The notes under the pieces are model-generated. The model ran no database searches, had not been told where the DNA came from, and worked only from the letters and a program-made list of their open reading frames with translations. The translations under genes were made by a program, and so were the position numbers. Below, one piece after another: positions 31,799 through 44,037 of a DNA stretch of 64,000 nt. Source of the stretch: Adiantum capillus-veneris (Eukaryota; Streptophyta; Polypodiopsida; Polypodiales; Pteridaceae). The stretch lies in the NCBI GenBank assembly GCA_014529385.2, contig CM043944.1:88688884-88752883 (forward strand), given 5' to 3'. Every line of letters begins with the position of its first letter. Position 1 is the stretch's first letter.

Positions 31799-33906
31799 TG
31801 TCAAGAAGTTTGAAGTCTTCTAGGAAAGCTCCAGGCTTTAAGCTCCAGGCTTTTTGCTATGAGAATTTGCAAGATAACTCCAAAAACTATATGAAGGAGT
31901 TATGTCATAGATGTTATGAAGTCTAGAGTTTGGTAGGGAGTGAAATCAAAGAAGCCCCATTCTCTCTCTCTTGCACTCACACACACACAAAGAAAGAACA
32001 CAAAAGAGAAAATCAAAACAACACAAAGATGAAAATGTCAAGGCTTTGGTCATATCTTATCATGGGTGGCATAGGGTTAATAGATGAGCTAATGGTATTC
32101 AACCTTTGCTACCAAATAAGCTACGGATTGTTCTTTGGATTTGTAGTTTTGTGCTTACTATGATATATATGTTTTGTCTAGTGATTGGGATCAATTGTGT
32201 ACACAATTCCTCTTGGTTCATAGCAAAATGACTACACTTATATCAAAAGAAAAGTTATAGTTTAGAAGGTGTAGTATGATGGGTTTTGGCAAAAGAAGTA
32301 TTTCATTGAGCCTTTCTGTGCCAAAGAGAAACACTATATATTGTTGGAAGTGTATTTTATGGCTAATCCATACGCTGATTGTAATAAATCGCACCAAGTG
32401 GAAGTGATAGAAATTCACATCATATGGATTATTCATCTAGGGTAATTCTAGTATGTACAAAATATAGATATGAGAGAAGTGAAGAGAAAAGAAATTTCCC
32501 TTCCAAGCCTTACTCTTGCCTGCAGGCAATAAGGATATTGCGGGGAGAGATGTACTTGTAGCAAGGAGAACCTAGATTCTATAGAGAGAATAAAATTCTA
32601 AGAGTGAGATATATTTGTGATAGTGTAAAGATATGGGTATTCACCTTGTGCATTAGCATAGCTCTCCAAGAAGGTTGATCATAGCTTTGGCGGAGTGTTG
32701 TATCTTGAATGTCTTCAGTAATTAGGACACGAGAGAGATGGAGATAGGGATCGAGATAGAAGTAGATATAGAGATAGAGATAAGGATGGGAGTAGAATTA
32801 GAAGTGGATAATAGCTAGGTTAGGGAATAGATTTGGAAATAGAGATAGAGGTAAGGGTTGGGCTAGAGATGAAACACAAAACATCAAGAAACCAACATAA
32901 TCACAAATCAAAACACAGCTTGTTTGATAACCTTTCAATATTTATTCACCAATTTGATGGAGAGAGAAGAAGAGGGAAGACTTACAACCTTGAATAATGC
33001 ACCAAATCCAAGTCCTTCTTTGATTAGAATTAATCTTACAAGGATTGCTTACAAGATTGTCTAGTGTTCCTTAAGAACCAAGTGTAAGCTTAGGCTTATG
33101 TAATTTATGGCTAAGTAAAATTAGGCATTAGTCCTCTAACTCCATAATGAATGGTTTTCAAGGAAGAAGAGGTTCCCTTTTATAGTTGAAGGGAACCCCA
33201 AGGTTTACACAAGAAAGAGAGGAGACAATGTGAACAAGAACTAACAAAGTTTGAAATAGGCTATCCATGTATGATGTGGGTAGACTTGGTCCACCATTTT
33301 GAAACTATCTCCTCAACCGTGGCTCCAAATTAAAAAATAAAAATAGGGGAAAAAAAACCAGCTCATAATCAGCAACCCCTATTTTATATACATTTTCCAA
33401 CTCGGATTGGAACCATATTTAAAAAAATCATCAAAATAGGGTATCTTTCTGGCAACAAAAGTCTTCTTGTGGTCCCGTTAGCCTAGACATTCATTTGATT
33501 CCAATGGACACCTCATGCAATCCCACTAGGATTTGACACCTTCCTAGTAGCTATAGAAAATAAATACAAGAAAAAAAAATAAAAAAATATATATATATAG
33601 TGGAAATTACACTAGCTATAGGATCTATATAGAGTGTGAGATGATAATGAGATAGTAGAAAGAAAGAACCCATGCTTTCTTTCCCAAGTTAAAGAGGTGC
33701 ATCTATTAACACTTTTTCCCATAATACTTTAGTAATCATTAAGTAAGAATATGTTACCCTTGAGATAAATAATAGAATGAGATAGAAATCTTATTATTAT
33801 ATTTAGATATGCATATGTATTATGGGAAATATACTTATGTATCTAAAAGGTCACAAAATAAATCTCCTAGCATTTGTTCCCACTATGTACATGCCACAAC
33901 ACGACA
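31799..33906 (-). repeat. 3' LTR of Gypsy M
   Basis: 2108 bp, alignable throughout with 39856-42042, e.g. CTATATGAAGGAGTTATG, AGAGTTTGGTAGGGAGTG and CATAGCTTTGGCG-AGTGTTGTA. Contains a CA-rich patch, a GATAGA-rich stretch (about 32748-32870) and short TA repeats (near 33587). No coding content. Confidence 0.9.
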
Positions 33907-33918
33907 TCCACCCTCTTT
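33907..33918 (-). other. Polypurine tract of Gypsy M
   Basis: Minus strand AAAGAGGGTGGA directly before the 3' LTR. Confidence 0.7.
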
Positions 33919-33962
33919 AAACCGCATCCTCTCGTATGTGCCACATTTGATTCTCTACAGCT

Positions 33963-35100
33963 TCAATTCCCTTGTAGATGTTCCATGATTTCATCTTCAT
34001 TGATAAATTCCAACGCTTCATCTTCACTTTGATCTTCACTTGTGTTTTTCTCTCCCTCTTCCTCAACATCTTCTGGATCACTGTCTTCTCTTCTCTTAAA
34101 CACTTTGATCCTTTTTCCTGCAATGGGAACCTTTAATTTTGTACCATCTAGCTCAGACAACCTGTAAGTAGCATCTTCATGCACATGCTTTACAACATAC
34201 GATCCAAACCATCTTTTTGAGAACTTACGCATGACTATGTGTTGGTTATCAAGGCTACTATCATACACTAAAACCCAGTCACCTTTGTGAATTGCTAGCC
34301 TATGTCGCTTATCAAAGTGGTCCTTGTTTTGCAACCTTGCATTTTTTAATCGCTCTTTTGTAGCCTTAATGTCTCCAAGTCTTCTCTCTAGTTGCCTTCT
34401 ACGCAATGCAAAGAGACCTTCCCTGCTAAGCCCCTCTTGCCAAGGTAGTACATTCCATGTTGGAATTTTATCTTCAATTGGTATCACTGGCTTTTGACCA
34501 TATATCAGCTCCACAGGAATATAGCCAGTTACTTAGCTATGTGTTGTATGATCAGTCCATAAGCATATGGCAACAATTTTTACCACTCACCAACTCTTCC
34601 TTTGCAAACCTTAGCCAAAGCTTTGATGATAGGAGGATACCCTCTTTCACTCTTTCCGATACCTTCAAGGTTGTAAGCTATAGTAATGGAAAGCTTGATT
34701 CCTAATCTAGAAAAAACCTCCCTTGCTTCCCCAGCATCTAGTTCACCTTTGTCTGCAGTGATCTTTCCCACACAACCATAACGGCAAATCACCTCATCAA
34801 GAAGGAATTTGCATACAGCTTCTGTGGTTTTTGCTCATAATTCTCACCCTTTAACCTCGTTAGTTAGGCCCTCTTGTGCAAGAACTAAGTATCTCATCTG
34901 CCAAAGTCCTAAAGGCATTGTGACAAGATCCACAACCCATTTATAGTGCATGGCTAGTGGATATGTAGGGTGCAACCCATCACGATGTCAAACATTTGAA
35001 TACATTTGACAAATTATACACGACTCTACAAATTGAGATATCTTTATGCATACCCTTCCACCAGTATTTTTCTTTCCCACACACCCCTGTGTCTAGCCCA
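33963..35100 (-). pseudogene. Gypsy M integrase
   Basis: Minus strand. ESCIICQMYSN near 35000 is the Cys part of the zinc-binding start. 34792-34580 has RYGCVGKITADKGELDA (second catalytic Asp, usually TDNG-like) and the NPEGNGKSER-like block, here with the catalytic Glu kept in KSERG. 34514-33963 (183 codons) is the C-terminal part: MELIYGQKPVIPIE, WVLVYDSSL, FSKRWFGSYVV (the GPY/F-like module) and a long acidic end. No chromodomain. Stops separate the pieces. Confidence 0.85.
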
Positions 35101-35210
35101 TAGACTCTCATGAAACTCTTGCATGAGTTTTACTTGAGTCTCTTTTTTACATATAACCCTTTGTGGTGTAACACCCTTTTGTTTAGGATGCTTCCACAAG
35201 TAACCGTCCC

Positions 35211-35943
35211 TCAAAAATTACCCATATGATTTCTTGTGTATCCTCTGAAGAAGTTGAATTCTTGTTCAGACCAATCATCTTGTTTTGTGAGAGTACTCAA
35301 GTAGCTTCCAATAACAATCCAATCACCTTCATAAAGCTCTTTTAAGAACAATTCAAGTGGATTAGACATGTAGACATTGTTACCTTTGACATGAGAGATA
35401 GAATAGAACTTTTTTCCCACATCATCTCCCTCATCAATCATCTGTGACTCATTTTCATACCTTGCCCTTGATAGCATATATGCCAATGTATTGTCTTTAC
35501 CTGCAATGTGGGTTAAATTTGGGATTTAAGGACTTAATTTAGGAAATCCACAGCAATATAGCAATGTCTGGTGTTGAGCAGCTTGTAATCATCCCAAGAA
35601 GTGGTAGACAATATGTTTCTACAATCAGACATGCACCAATTAGGTACTCTTTCAAGGCTGTAATCATACCCCATGACTCTCTCTTTATATGTGGATAGTT
35701 TCTCTGGCAAGCACTTAGTACCTTTGCTCCAAATCTCACCACATACCTGTCTCCGTCTTCATCATCTTGCCCTATTGCCCATCCAATTCCTGTAGGACTG
35801 GTGTCTACTGTCACAATTATTGGCCTTTTACACTCATAGTCTACCTTTCTCAAAGTTGGTGTTGACTGGAGCAACCCCTTTAGCTTTTTCATGGCTTTTA
35901 CATGTGCATGTGTCCATTTCAACTTTTGATTCTTTATAAGCAT
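35211..35943 (-). pseudogene. Gypsy M RNase H and connector
   Basis: Minus strand. 35943-35539: KLKWTHAHVKAMKKLKGLL, then RNase H with VTVDTSPTGIGWAIGQ (first Asp) and RNYPHIKRESWGMI (Glu in KRE). 35486-35211 begins IAYMLSRARYENE, the end of RNase H, and continues into the spacer before integrase. The middle (35487-35538) is out of frame. Confidence 0.85.
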
Positions 35944-36872
35944 TGATAAAGAGGATCAGCTACATGTGCATAATGTGAAATCCAAATAACATAAAAGACA
36001 CATGCTCCGAGAAACCTTCTAACTTGAGTGATGCTAGTGCATGTTTTTTTAATTCTTTGGATGACATCTACCTTGGTTGGACAAGGTTTCCTACCATTTG
36101 GCTTGCACATGTGCCCCACAATGAGCACTTCATTCACTTTCTCCAACCTATACAAAATTTTTTCACAATCATTTATGTGATTTGCCACTAACCCGTGGAA
36201 CCCCCTGAGATCCAAAGCTTCATCTTTCTCACTTTCTTCACATCCTTTGATAGACAATCATCGATGAAAGGCAATGTGATTTGAGGAATAAAGTCACATA
36301 AGACCTTATTCATCCATTCATCATATGTGCAACCGAATTGGTTGCTCCCTACGGCAAGGTACACATTCTTACCAAACCTAAAGGTGTCCTCATGGTTGCC
36401 AAGTCTCTGCTTTCAATTGCAAGTTAAAATTGATTATACATTGTGTAGAGGTCCCTTATTGAGTAGATTTCTCTTCTTGAAAACACCTCTGCAAACTCAT
36501 CCACAATCAGACCTGTACCTACATTTCTGATTGTCACCTTGTTCATTGGTTGCATACCTTGGATGAAGCATAGAGAAACATTCTTCTTTGAACTATGAAC
36601 CACCTATTTGAGTATGGAGCACAAGAAGGCTCCAAAATCCCCATTTTGATCTTTTCATTCAATAGCTCTACTAACTTTGGAAAATGAGCCTTTGGGACCG
36701 GAATAGGCTGCAGATTCCAAGACACATGAGGTATTGTAAAAATAACCATAGGAGCTACAATAGAAGGATCAACACCTCCTAGCTCATGTGGCTCAAACGG
36801 CAAAGTCTTACCATGATTTGAAAGCATTTTTAAAAACCTTTTTGTCTCCCCCATGTTAGAAACTCCTTGCAT
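35944..36872 (-). pseudogene. Gypsy M RT
   Basis: Minus strand. 36872-36543 has the RT start PHVSWNLQPIPVPKA and MGILEPSCAPYSNRWFIV. Between 36540 and 36258, frame-broken, DLYTMYNQF, MRTPLG and LPXGATNS are readable, ending at the catalytic PFIDDC (DD codons 36257-36262). 36257-35934 has the thumb side: EKVNEVLIVGHMCKPNGRKP and TQVRRFLGACVFY. A relic with all landmarks present. Confidence 0.85.
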
Positions 36873-37126
36873 CGAATCTGAAACTCTTGAAAAGACTCAT
36901 TTATGAAGGTGTGCCCAATCTTTTTAGGATTCTCGAACTTTGTTGCAAATAAGCTTGCTCAAAATTTTTCCTTGTTTTTATGTGGTAAGTGAAAAGCTAA
37001 TGGTTTCACCTTCTTTGCTACACTCTTGTATTTTGTTTCAACATGGGCTTCTGGGCCAACTGCTTGCTTGAAACATTGGTTTTCTTTAAAGGCTTTTATG
37101 ACTTGATACATTTCCACATAACATAC

Positions 37127-37474
37127 TTACACAAATTCATTTTCAAGATGCAAACTAGACTCCATTATAGCATCAAGCTCACCTATTGTATCTACAAAAA
37201 AACCTTGCTCACACAAACCCAAAACATTTTCATTAGGCTCTATCAACCCACTCTCTTTCATGCCTATTTGTACATTATGTAGATATTGCCTCTCACATCT
37301 CTTCAAATCTTCAAGTTTTGTAAAACATAGTGATCCACTCCTCGTTACCAAGGATCTTGTTAAAACATTTTCACCTATTTTCGGATAACGTGAGACCTTT
37401 TTTCTTTCTGTACCACTGCAATCCGGCTTTACAATGGTACATGGCCAAAACCCATCATTTTTTTGAATGATCAT
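37127..37474 (-). pseudogene. Gypsy M protease-RT linker, unknown
   Basis: Minus strand, 115 open codons between protease and RT. Reads VTRSGSLCFTKLEDLKRCERQY and an acidic LIEPNENVLGL segment. I see no catalytic motif. Probably polyprotein linker. Confidence 0.5.
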
Positions 37475-37732
37475 GAAACTCTTTACTCACCTTTGGTAGA
37501 GGGTGATCTCTGAGGTTGTCACAATTTCTTTCATGGTTTACACAAACTATGAGGGATTGAACATCATGTTTACCATTTTTGCTTCGTATCTTGGCATATG
37601 CTGAACCGTCATCGATTAACTTTGATTCCATTCAAACTCCAACAATGTAGGGCTGCCGAAGGATAAGATGATATGAAGATGTGTCCTGTATAAAGGAGTT
37701 TTGTTCACCCTTTACATCACCTATTGTCACCT

Positions 37733-37936
37733 TTATACTTGGACATGCTGCATACAATTCACTTGATGAATTGTTTGCCACTCTGACCATGCAACCATGT
37801 TTTGTGTCCATTGGCCATTTACATTTGTTTCGTAAAGACTTTTTGACATTATATTTGTTTCAGAACCATGGTCAATTAAGGCAACGAATGGTTCTTCAAG
37901 GTCACCACCTTGACCAATGTCTTTGTAGTAGCCCAT
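37733..37936 (-). pseudogene. Gypsy M protease with D-H-G-S active site
   Basis: Minus strand. PFVALIDHGSETNIMSKSLYE; the codons for DHGS are 37862-37873. Retropepsins usually have D-[ST]-G-[AS]. The surrounding strand pattern (hydrophobic-D-x-G-S-E-x-N) fits the plant gag-asp protease family. The frame breaks after about 67 codons, before the second ILG-type strand. Confidence 0.75.
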
Positions 37937-38058
37937 GCCCAGTGGCTTCTAGAATAGTGGCTCCTAGGAATGCTTTGAGATTCTTACCCATCATCAACAA
38001 ATTTCACTTGTCTTACATTCCAAGAAGACTGATAGTATCCTACCATAGCTTCATCATT

Positions 38059-39752
38059 TTATTTAGCATTCACCTGTACTCCTTGTGTCTTCACAATATC
38101 ACCTTCAGCTTGTGAGCCAATAGACTCTCCAAGTGTTTGCTTCTTTCTCTTAATGATGTCGATAATTTCTTCATGGAATTCACGATTGGATATGCCAAGC
38201 ACCTCCCCCAAAGTAAACTTAACCTTGCTATTCAAAATCCTCTCCTCTAGCACTTTCTTCAAGTCTGTACCAGCTCAATGTCAGATTGTAGTTTGTAAGT
38301 TGGCCTTTTTGGCTTACCTTTTGTTGGCTCCTTCTTCTTCCTTGTTGTAGACTCCTCCATGGTCACTTATGGTGAAGGTGCCTCTTGTGTTCGTGGCACT
38401 TGCAAAGGTGCTGTGTAATTCCTCCCTCTACTTCTTCTAGCTCTTTTTGAAGGCCCTTCATCACCATTTTCACGCATACACTTTTCTTCTACAATGTCTT
38501 CATGGCTTTGGCACTTTGTAATGTAGGCATGCATGGACATCGAATCCACTGGATCACTCCACCTTGTTTCTAGACATACGCAAGTGACTTGGTTCATGTA
38601 GAATCTCTTTTGTAAGCTCTCCTTTTTAGCTAATTCCATGACATTTGGCCAAAGTCTACAATGGTGATCACTCATCTCTTCATCACTAAGATGCTCAATT
38701 TTCACTCCATAAGTAGCTGCCTCAATTGAAGAGGTGGCATAGTTAACTACAATATCGTTTGTATTCCCCCATCCCAAAGTTAGTTCTCAAGGGTAGACCT
38801 GTCTCTTATAAGTGGATTTTACCATCCTTAAAAAAAGACAACATCTTTTGTCGAAGCATCAATAAAACTATCACAATCCCTTCTTACATGGTTTGTACTA
38901 TCACACCAAATATATCTATGGACAAACCCTTCTTTGAGCTATTGTCTTTGGTTAGGAAGTGGCCTTGATGGTTGGCCTTTTCTTTCAAGCTTTGCAAGCT
39001 TCACCTTCAAGTCACACATTCCCTTCACAAGCTCATTTAGCATGGACTCATCAACCTTAGGAGCTACAAAAGTAGGCTTTACCATTTTGTGAGAAGCTGA
39101 GGTGGAAGGACTTGTAGTGTTTACTACCATTTTGTCCCTTCTTTTTTGTCATTTGGCAAGAAGTGAGATATCACATTCAACCTCATTCCAATCGGTCTTT
39201 AAGTCCTTGCTTGACATATTTATCTTCAAGAAGAATCTCCAAATTATCTTAAAACTCCCTATTTTCAGCTTGTAAGAAAAGATATCTCTTCTCTGTATCT
39301 AGTGTGGCCTTTTTTGTCTTGGTGAGTTGTGCATAGCGCTGCTGCTAAAATATCCTAAGTAGCTCTATTATTGAAAGTCCTTGCTTTGATTTGACTACCC
39401 ATTCTAAGAATGTCCTTTTGGTCACTCTCAGAGTCCTCCATGAAATATTCCTCTTTTAAAGCTACTTTGAGTTCTTCCCAGTTTCTCACATGCCCATCTT
39501 TAATTTCCCTAACATGTTCTCTAAATTTGGAGCAACAACTAGCTCAAAACTTTGAATCATTTCACCTTTTGACACGCAATACAGCTCCATCTCCTTTACA
39601 TACTCGTGTAAGTACTGGTAGGTTACATCTTTGCCATTGAACTGATTCATTCTGTTGATGACCACTTGTATGGCTTTGGTTGCTAAAATCTCCCTTTTTT
39701 CAGTGGCATGTTGTTGTTGCATGAACATTGCAAATGCTTGAAACATTTGCAT
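38059..39752 (-). pseudogene. Gypsy M gag
   Basis: Minus strand pieces 39752-39486 (NRMNQFNGKDVTYQYLHEYVKEMELY, a capsid start), 39130-38939, 38777-38367 (ends with basic SKRARRSRGR) and 38262-38059. No intact zinc knuckle was seen. Several frame changes. Function would be particle assembly. Confidence 0.7.
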
Positions 39753-39855
39753 ATTGTTTCTGGGTCAAAATGCATACCATGTTGCTCCGCATGATCAACC
39801 ATGGTTACCCACACACTCTTACACTGGCAGATTCATGTCAGGTTCACCAAGTTTA

Positions 39856-41688
39856 TATCGAGAAGTTCTAGGAAAGCTCCGAGCTTCTTGCTGTGAGAAT
39901 TTGTGAGGTAACTCCAAAAACTATATGAAGGAGTTATGCCATAGATGCCATGAAGTCTAGAGTTTGGTAGGGAGTGCAATCAAAGAAGCCCCATTCTCTC
40001 TCTCTCTCTCGTACTCACACACACAAAGAAAGAGCACAAAAGAGAAAATAAAAACAACACAAAGATGAAAACGTCAAGGATTTTCATATCTTATCATGGG
40101 TAGGATGAAAGGGTTAATAGATGAGTTAATGGAATTCAACCTTTGCCAACCAAACAAGCTACACATTATTCTTTGTAATTGTAGTTTTGTGCTTACTATG
40201 ATATATATATTTTGTCTAGTGATTGGGATCAATTGTGTGTACAAATCCTCTTGGTCCATAGAAAAATAACTACACTTATATCAAAAGAAGAGTTATAGAA
40301 TAGAAGGGGTAGTATGATGGGATCAGGTGAAAGAAGGACAAATAGAAACACTAATCGTTCTTGGAAGTGTATTTTATGGCTAATCCATACGTTGATTGTA
40401 ATAGATCACACTGAGTGGAAGCGATAGAAATTCACATCATTGTGGATTATTCATCTAGGGTAATTCTAGTATGTGCAAAATATAGATATGAGAGAAGTGA
40501 AAAGAAGAGAATTTTCCCTCCCAAGCCCTATTCTTGCTTGTAGGCAATATGGATACTACGTGAAGAGATGTACTTGTAGCAAGGAAAACTAGAGTTTGTA
40601 GAGAGAATGAGCTTATAAGAGTGAGAGAGATTTGTGAGAGTGTAAAGATATGGCTACTCACCTTGTGCATTAGCATAGCTCTCCAAGAAGGTTGATCATA
40701 GCTTTGGCGAAGTGTTGTAGCTTGAATGCCTTCAGTAATCTGGACACAAGAGAGATGGAGATAGGGATAGAGGTAGAAGTAGATGTAGAGATATAGATAA
40801 GGGTGGGTGTAGAATAATAGAAGTGGATAATAGCTAGGTTAGGAAATAGAAATAGAGGTAAGGGTTTGGTTACCTATGAAAAGAAAAACATCAAACCAAC
40901 AAAATCACAAAACGAAACTCACCTTGTTTGATAACCCTTCAAGATTTATTCACCAATTTTATGGAGAGAGAAGGAAAGGAAAGACTTTATCCTTGAATGA
41001 TGCACCAAATCCAAGTCCTTCTTTGATTAGAATTGATCTTACAAAGATTGCTTACAAGATTGGCTAGTCTTTCTCAAGAAGCAAGTGTAGGCTTTATTAG
41101 CTTATGTTTATGGGGCTAAGTACAATTACACATAAATCTTCTCACTCCCTAATTAATGGTTTTCAAGTATGAAAAGGTTCCCTTTTATAGGTGAAGGGAA
41201 CCCCCAAGGGTTACGCAAGAAAGAGAGGAGACAGTGTGAACATGAACTAACAAAGTTTGAAATGGGTTGTCCCTGTATGATGTGAACAGACTAGGGTCCA
41301 TCATTTTTTGCATATCTCCTTAACCGTGGCTACATATAAATAAATAAAAATAGGGGCAAAAAATTCAACTCGTAAGCTATGACCCCCATTTTATGTACAT
41401 TTTCCAATTTGGATTGGAACCATGTATTAAAAAAATCATCAAAATAGGGTATCTTTCTGGTAGAAAAAGTCTTCTTATGGTCCCCTTTTAGTGTAGAATT
41501 TCATTTGATTCCAATGGACAGCTCATGCAATATGAAAGCATGACATTTCTCCATGACAAAGTTCTGTAAGCATCCTTGCAATAATGCATTAAAATAAGTG
41601 CGTTTTTGAAAATTATGCAAGCTAATGTCCCACTAGTATTTGATGCCTTCCTAGTAGCTATAGAAAAGAAACGTAAGAAAAATAAATA

Positions 41689-41749
<61 letters not shown>

Positions 41750-42042
41750 GTTTCACTAGGTATAGGATCTAGATAGAGTGTGAGGTGATAATGGCATAAT
41801 AGAAAGAAAGAACCAATGCTTTTTTCCTCAAGTAAAGAGGCGCATCTATTAACGCTTATAATACTTTGTAACAATAAAGTAAGAATACGTAACCATTGAG
41901 ATAAATAAAAGGATGAGGTAGAAATCTTATTATACTACTTATATATGCATATTTACATTATGGAAAATATACTTATGTATCTAAAAAGTCACAAAAAATC
42001 TCCTAGTTTTCGTTCCCACTATGTACATGCCACATGATGACA
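39856..42042 (-). repeat. 5' LTR of Gypsy M
   Basis: 2187 bp, longer than the left LTR mainly through a TA microsatellite (41691-41744) and an extra block near 41540-41620. The minus strand next to its inner end reads TTGGTGAACCTGACATGAA, where the primer site should be. That is neither tRNA-Met nor tRNA-Asp. Confidence 0.88.
41691..41744. repeat. TA microsatellite in LTR of M
   Basis: About 54 bases of (AT)n. The other LTR has about 13 bases at the equivalent place (33587-33599). Confidence 0.95.
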
Positions 42043-43104
42043 GCGTTTCCCTAAGATGAGTGTATTTAATAACTACACGAAGCGCTTGTTCCCAAGTTTG
42101 ATCCTTGCTCTCTAAATTGAAATCCTTTTCCTTTTCTTAACTTAACTTAATATACTATAGAAAATTGGATTCAACTTTGCGGCCAACAAATTAACCCTCT
42201 GGAATCCACTCTCCCACCAAACTGTTTGTAAGTGCACCTTAACAAGGTAGTACTATAATACTAGGAAAACATTATTTCAAACATGTCAAACCAAGAATAA
42301 ATTTCAATCATTTGAAAGTAGCATGCAAACTGTTGCATACTCTTGCAAGTGTACACTTATCAAGTAGTTCACATCTTTTTCCTTTTTGTAATATTTTACT
42401 TCCTTTTCTCTTTAGTATTATTTAAGTCATCTAGTTATCTTTCAACCAGTCACATATACTTCTCGAGGCATATCCCTATCCTCGTCCTAGGACTCAGGTA
42501 TCTTATCTCCTCTACCACACATGGAGGTGTCACGTTTACACAATTTTTATTTTTTATGTTTCTTTTACCTTATTTGGAAAAGACTTATAAAGTTAGTCTA
42601 CCTTAAATTTCTTTTAGATAAATTCTGAGAAGTAGAGCAAAGTTCCACGGCTAATGAGGACAATTGCGAGATAGCCCATTTAGGTTTTTGGCCTTTCCAA
42701 GGTTCCTTTTTACCAAACAATTAGAAGAGTTTCTTTATTAAATCACATCTTCCTCCCTTACCCGATCCCTTCTTGGATCCATTTTCCTTTCTCCATTCCC
42801 GTCGATATCAGGCCTACGTAGACTAGGCCGATTTCTAGACATATTTGCAGATCCTCCCACCTAGCAATAACTCACTCCCATTCAATCCCAGTTTCAAGGC
42901 CTTGAATGAACGTGAGCTCAAAATATAGACCATGATTATTAGTCCTAGATAGAAAGAACCATCCCATAAGTAAATACCTACGCCGGCCTTTTTCCAAATA
43001 CATATGATAATTTTCACACTTAAACTTCTATGTTATTCTAGGACTATCCATGTCAAATCTTCTTGATAAAGTTTTTAATCCTAGTTAAATTTTAGATTGG
43101 GTTC
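42043..43104. other. AT-rich stretch between M and W, no gene seen
   Basis: No recognised motif on either strand. Could be the remainder of whatever M and W inserted into. The last five bases (ggttc, 43100-43104) are the target duplication of W. Confidence 0.5.
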
Positions 43105-43189
43105 TGTTAGGAAATAAGACGAAGCTAAATAGATAATTGAGTAGATTACTTAATGGAGAGAGATAGATTTCACACACAAGAGGTTATAG

Positions 43190-43251
<62 letters not shown>

Positions 43252-43953
43252 TACAGAGAGAGAGAGAGATTATAGAGTAGAGAGAGAGAGAGAGAGAGAG
43301 AGAGTACACACGATATACGTGGTTCACCCAATGTGGGCTACATCCATGGAAAAGCAGCCACTCAATGGCTTTAGTACTTCAAAACAAGAAGTAGTTTACA
43401 AAGGGATTATACCCTTAATGGAGCTCCCGCCTTGCTTCACACTCACCTTGTTGCATCCACTTCACACTATGAAATGTGTGTAGAAATGGCCTCCTTTTAT
43501 AGGCCAAAAGGGCTGTCCTCTCTTATGAGAGGCAGCCATGTGTAGCCGCCCTTGTGTGAATAAGTCCAAATCGGATCCTCCAATCCGCCCATGTGTGGCC
43601 GCCCTTGTGTAGACAAATCCGCTTTTGAATTCGGCCACCGGCCACTGGCCATTGACTTCCGACCACCGGCCACCGGCCATTGACTATCGGCCACCGGCTA
43701 ACTGATCGGTTGTTTTCTGACCACTTTTCGACCGCCGTCCGGCCATAATATTCCGGCGAGGGAAAAAAAAAGTCTCGGGGGCTTCCGCCCCCGAGGCCCC
43801 TAAAGTTGCCTCTGATTTTTGACTGTGAAAATTTTGGTTTCCGGTGAGTGATTTTCCTTTACGCACGATGGCTTCTCCTCATAATGGGGGCCTTACAAAT
43901 GTGCGCTTTTACCACAGAAAATTACAAGGGTAAATCAGGCTCCATACTTAACA
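43105..43953 (-). repeat. 3' LTR of Copia W
   Basis: 849 bp. Has a doubled GA tract (43194-43301, with a repeated TAGAGTAGAGAG block), minus-strand TATAAAA at 43495-43501, and a minisatellite with fewer units than in Z. Confidence 0.95.
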
Positions 43954-43966
43954 ATCTCCCACTTGG
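43954..43966 (-). other. Polypurine tract of Copia W
   Basis: Minus strand CCAAGTGGGAGAT before the 3' LTR, identical to Z. Confidence 0.85.
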
Positions 43967-44037
43967 AGACTGATCTCCAAACCAAACCTGTGGCTGCTTT
44001 CCATCGTGGCTTCTTATCCTTGAATGCCGATTGAAGA

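Larger units (their letters stand above)
31799..42042 (-). mobile_element. Old Ty3/Gypsy M, about 10.2 kb
   Basis: LTRs 31799-33906 and 39856-42042, each about 2.1 kb, with ends TGTC...GACA on the minus strand (the inner 5' LTR end has decayed to GATA). The internal 5.9 kb holds gag, protease, RT, RNase H and integrase on the minus strand, all broken. Bases flanking the outer ends (atcat, gcgtt) do not match, so no target duplication is seen. RT/integrase motifs are Ty3/Gypsy without a chromodomain. Many differences between the LTRs point to an old insertion. Confidence 0.88.
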
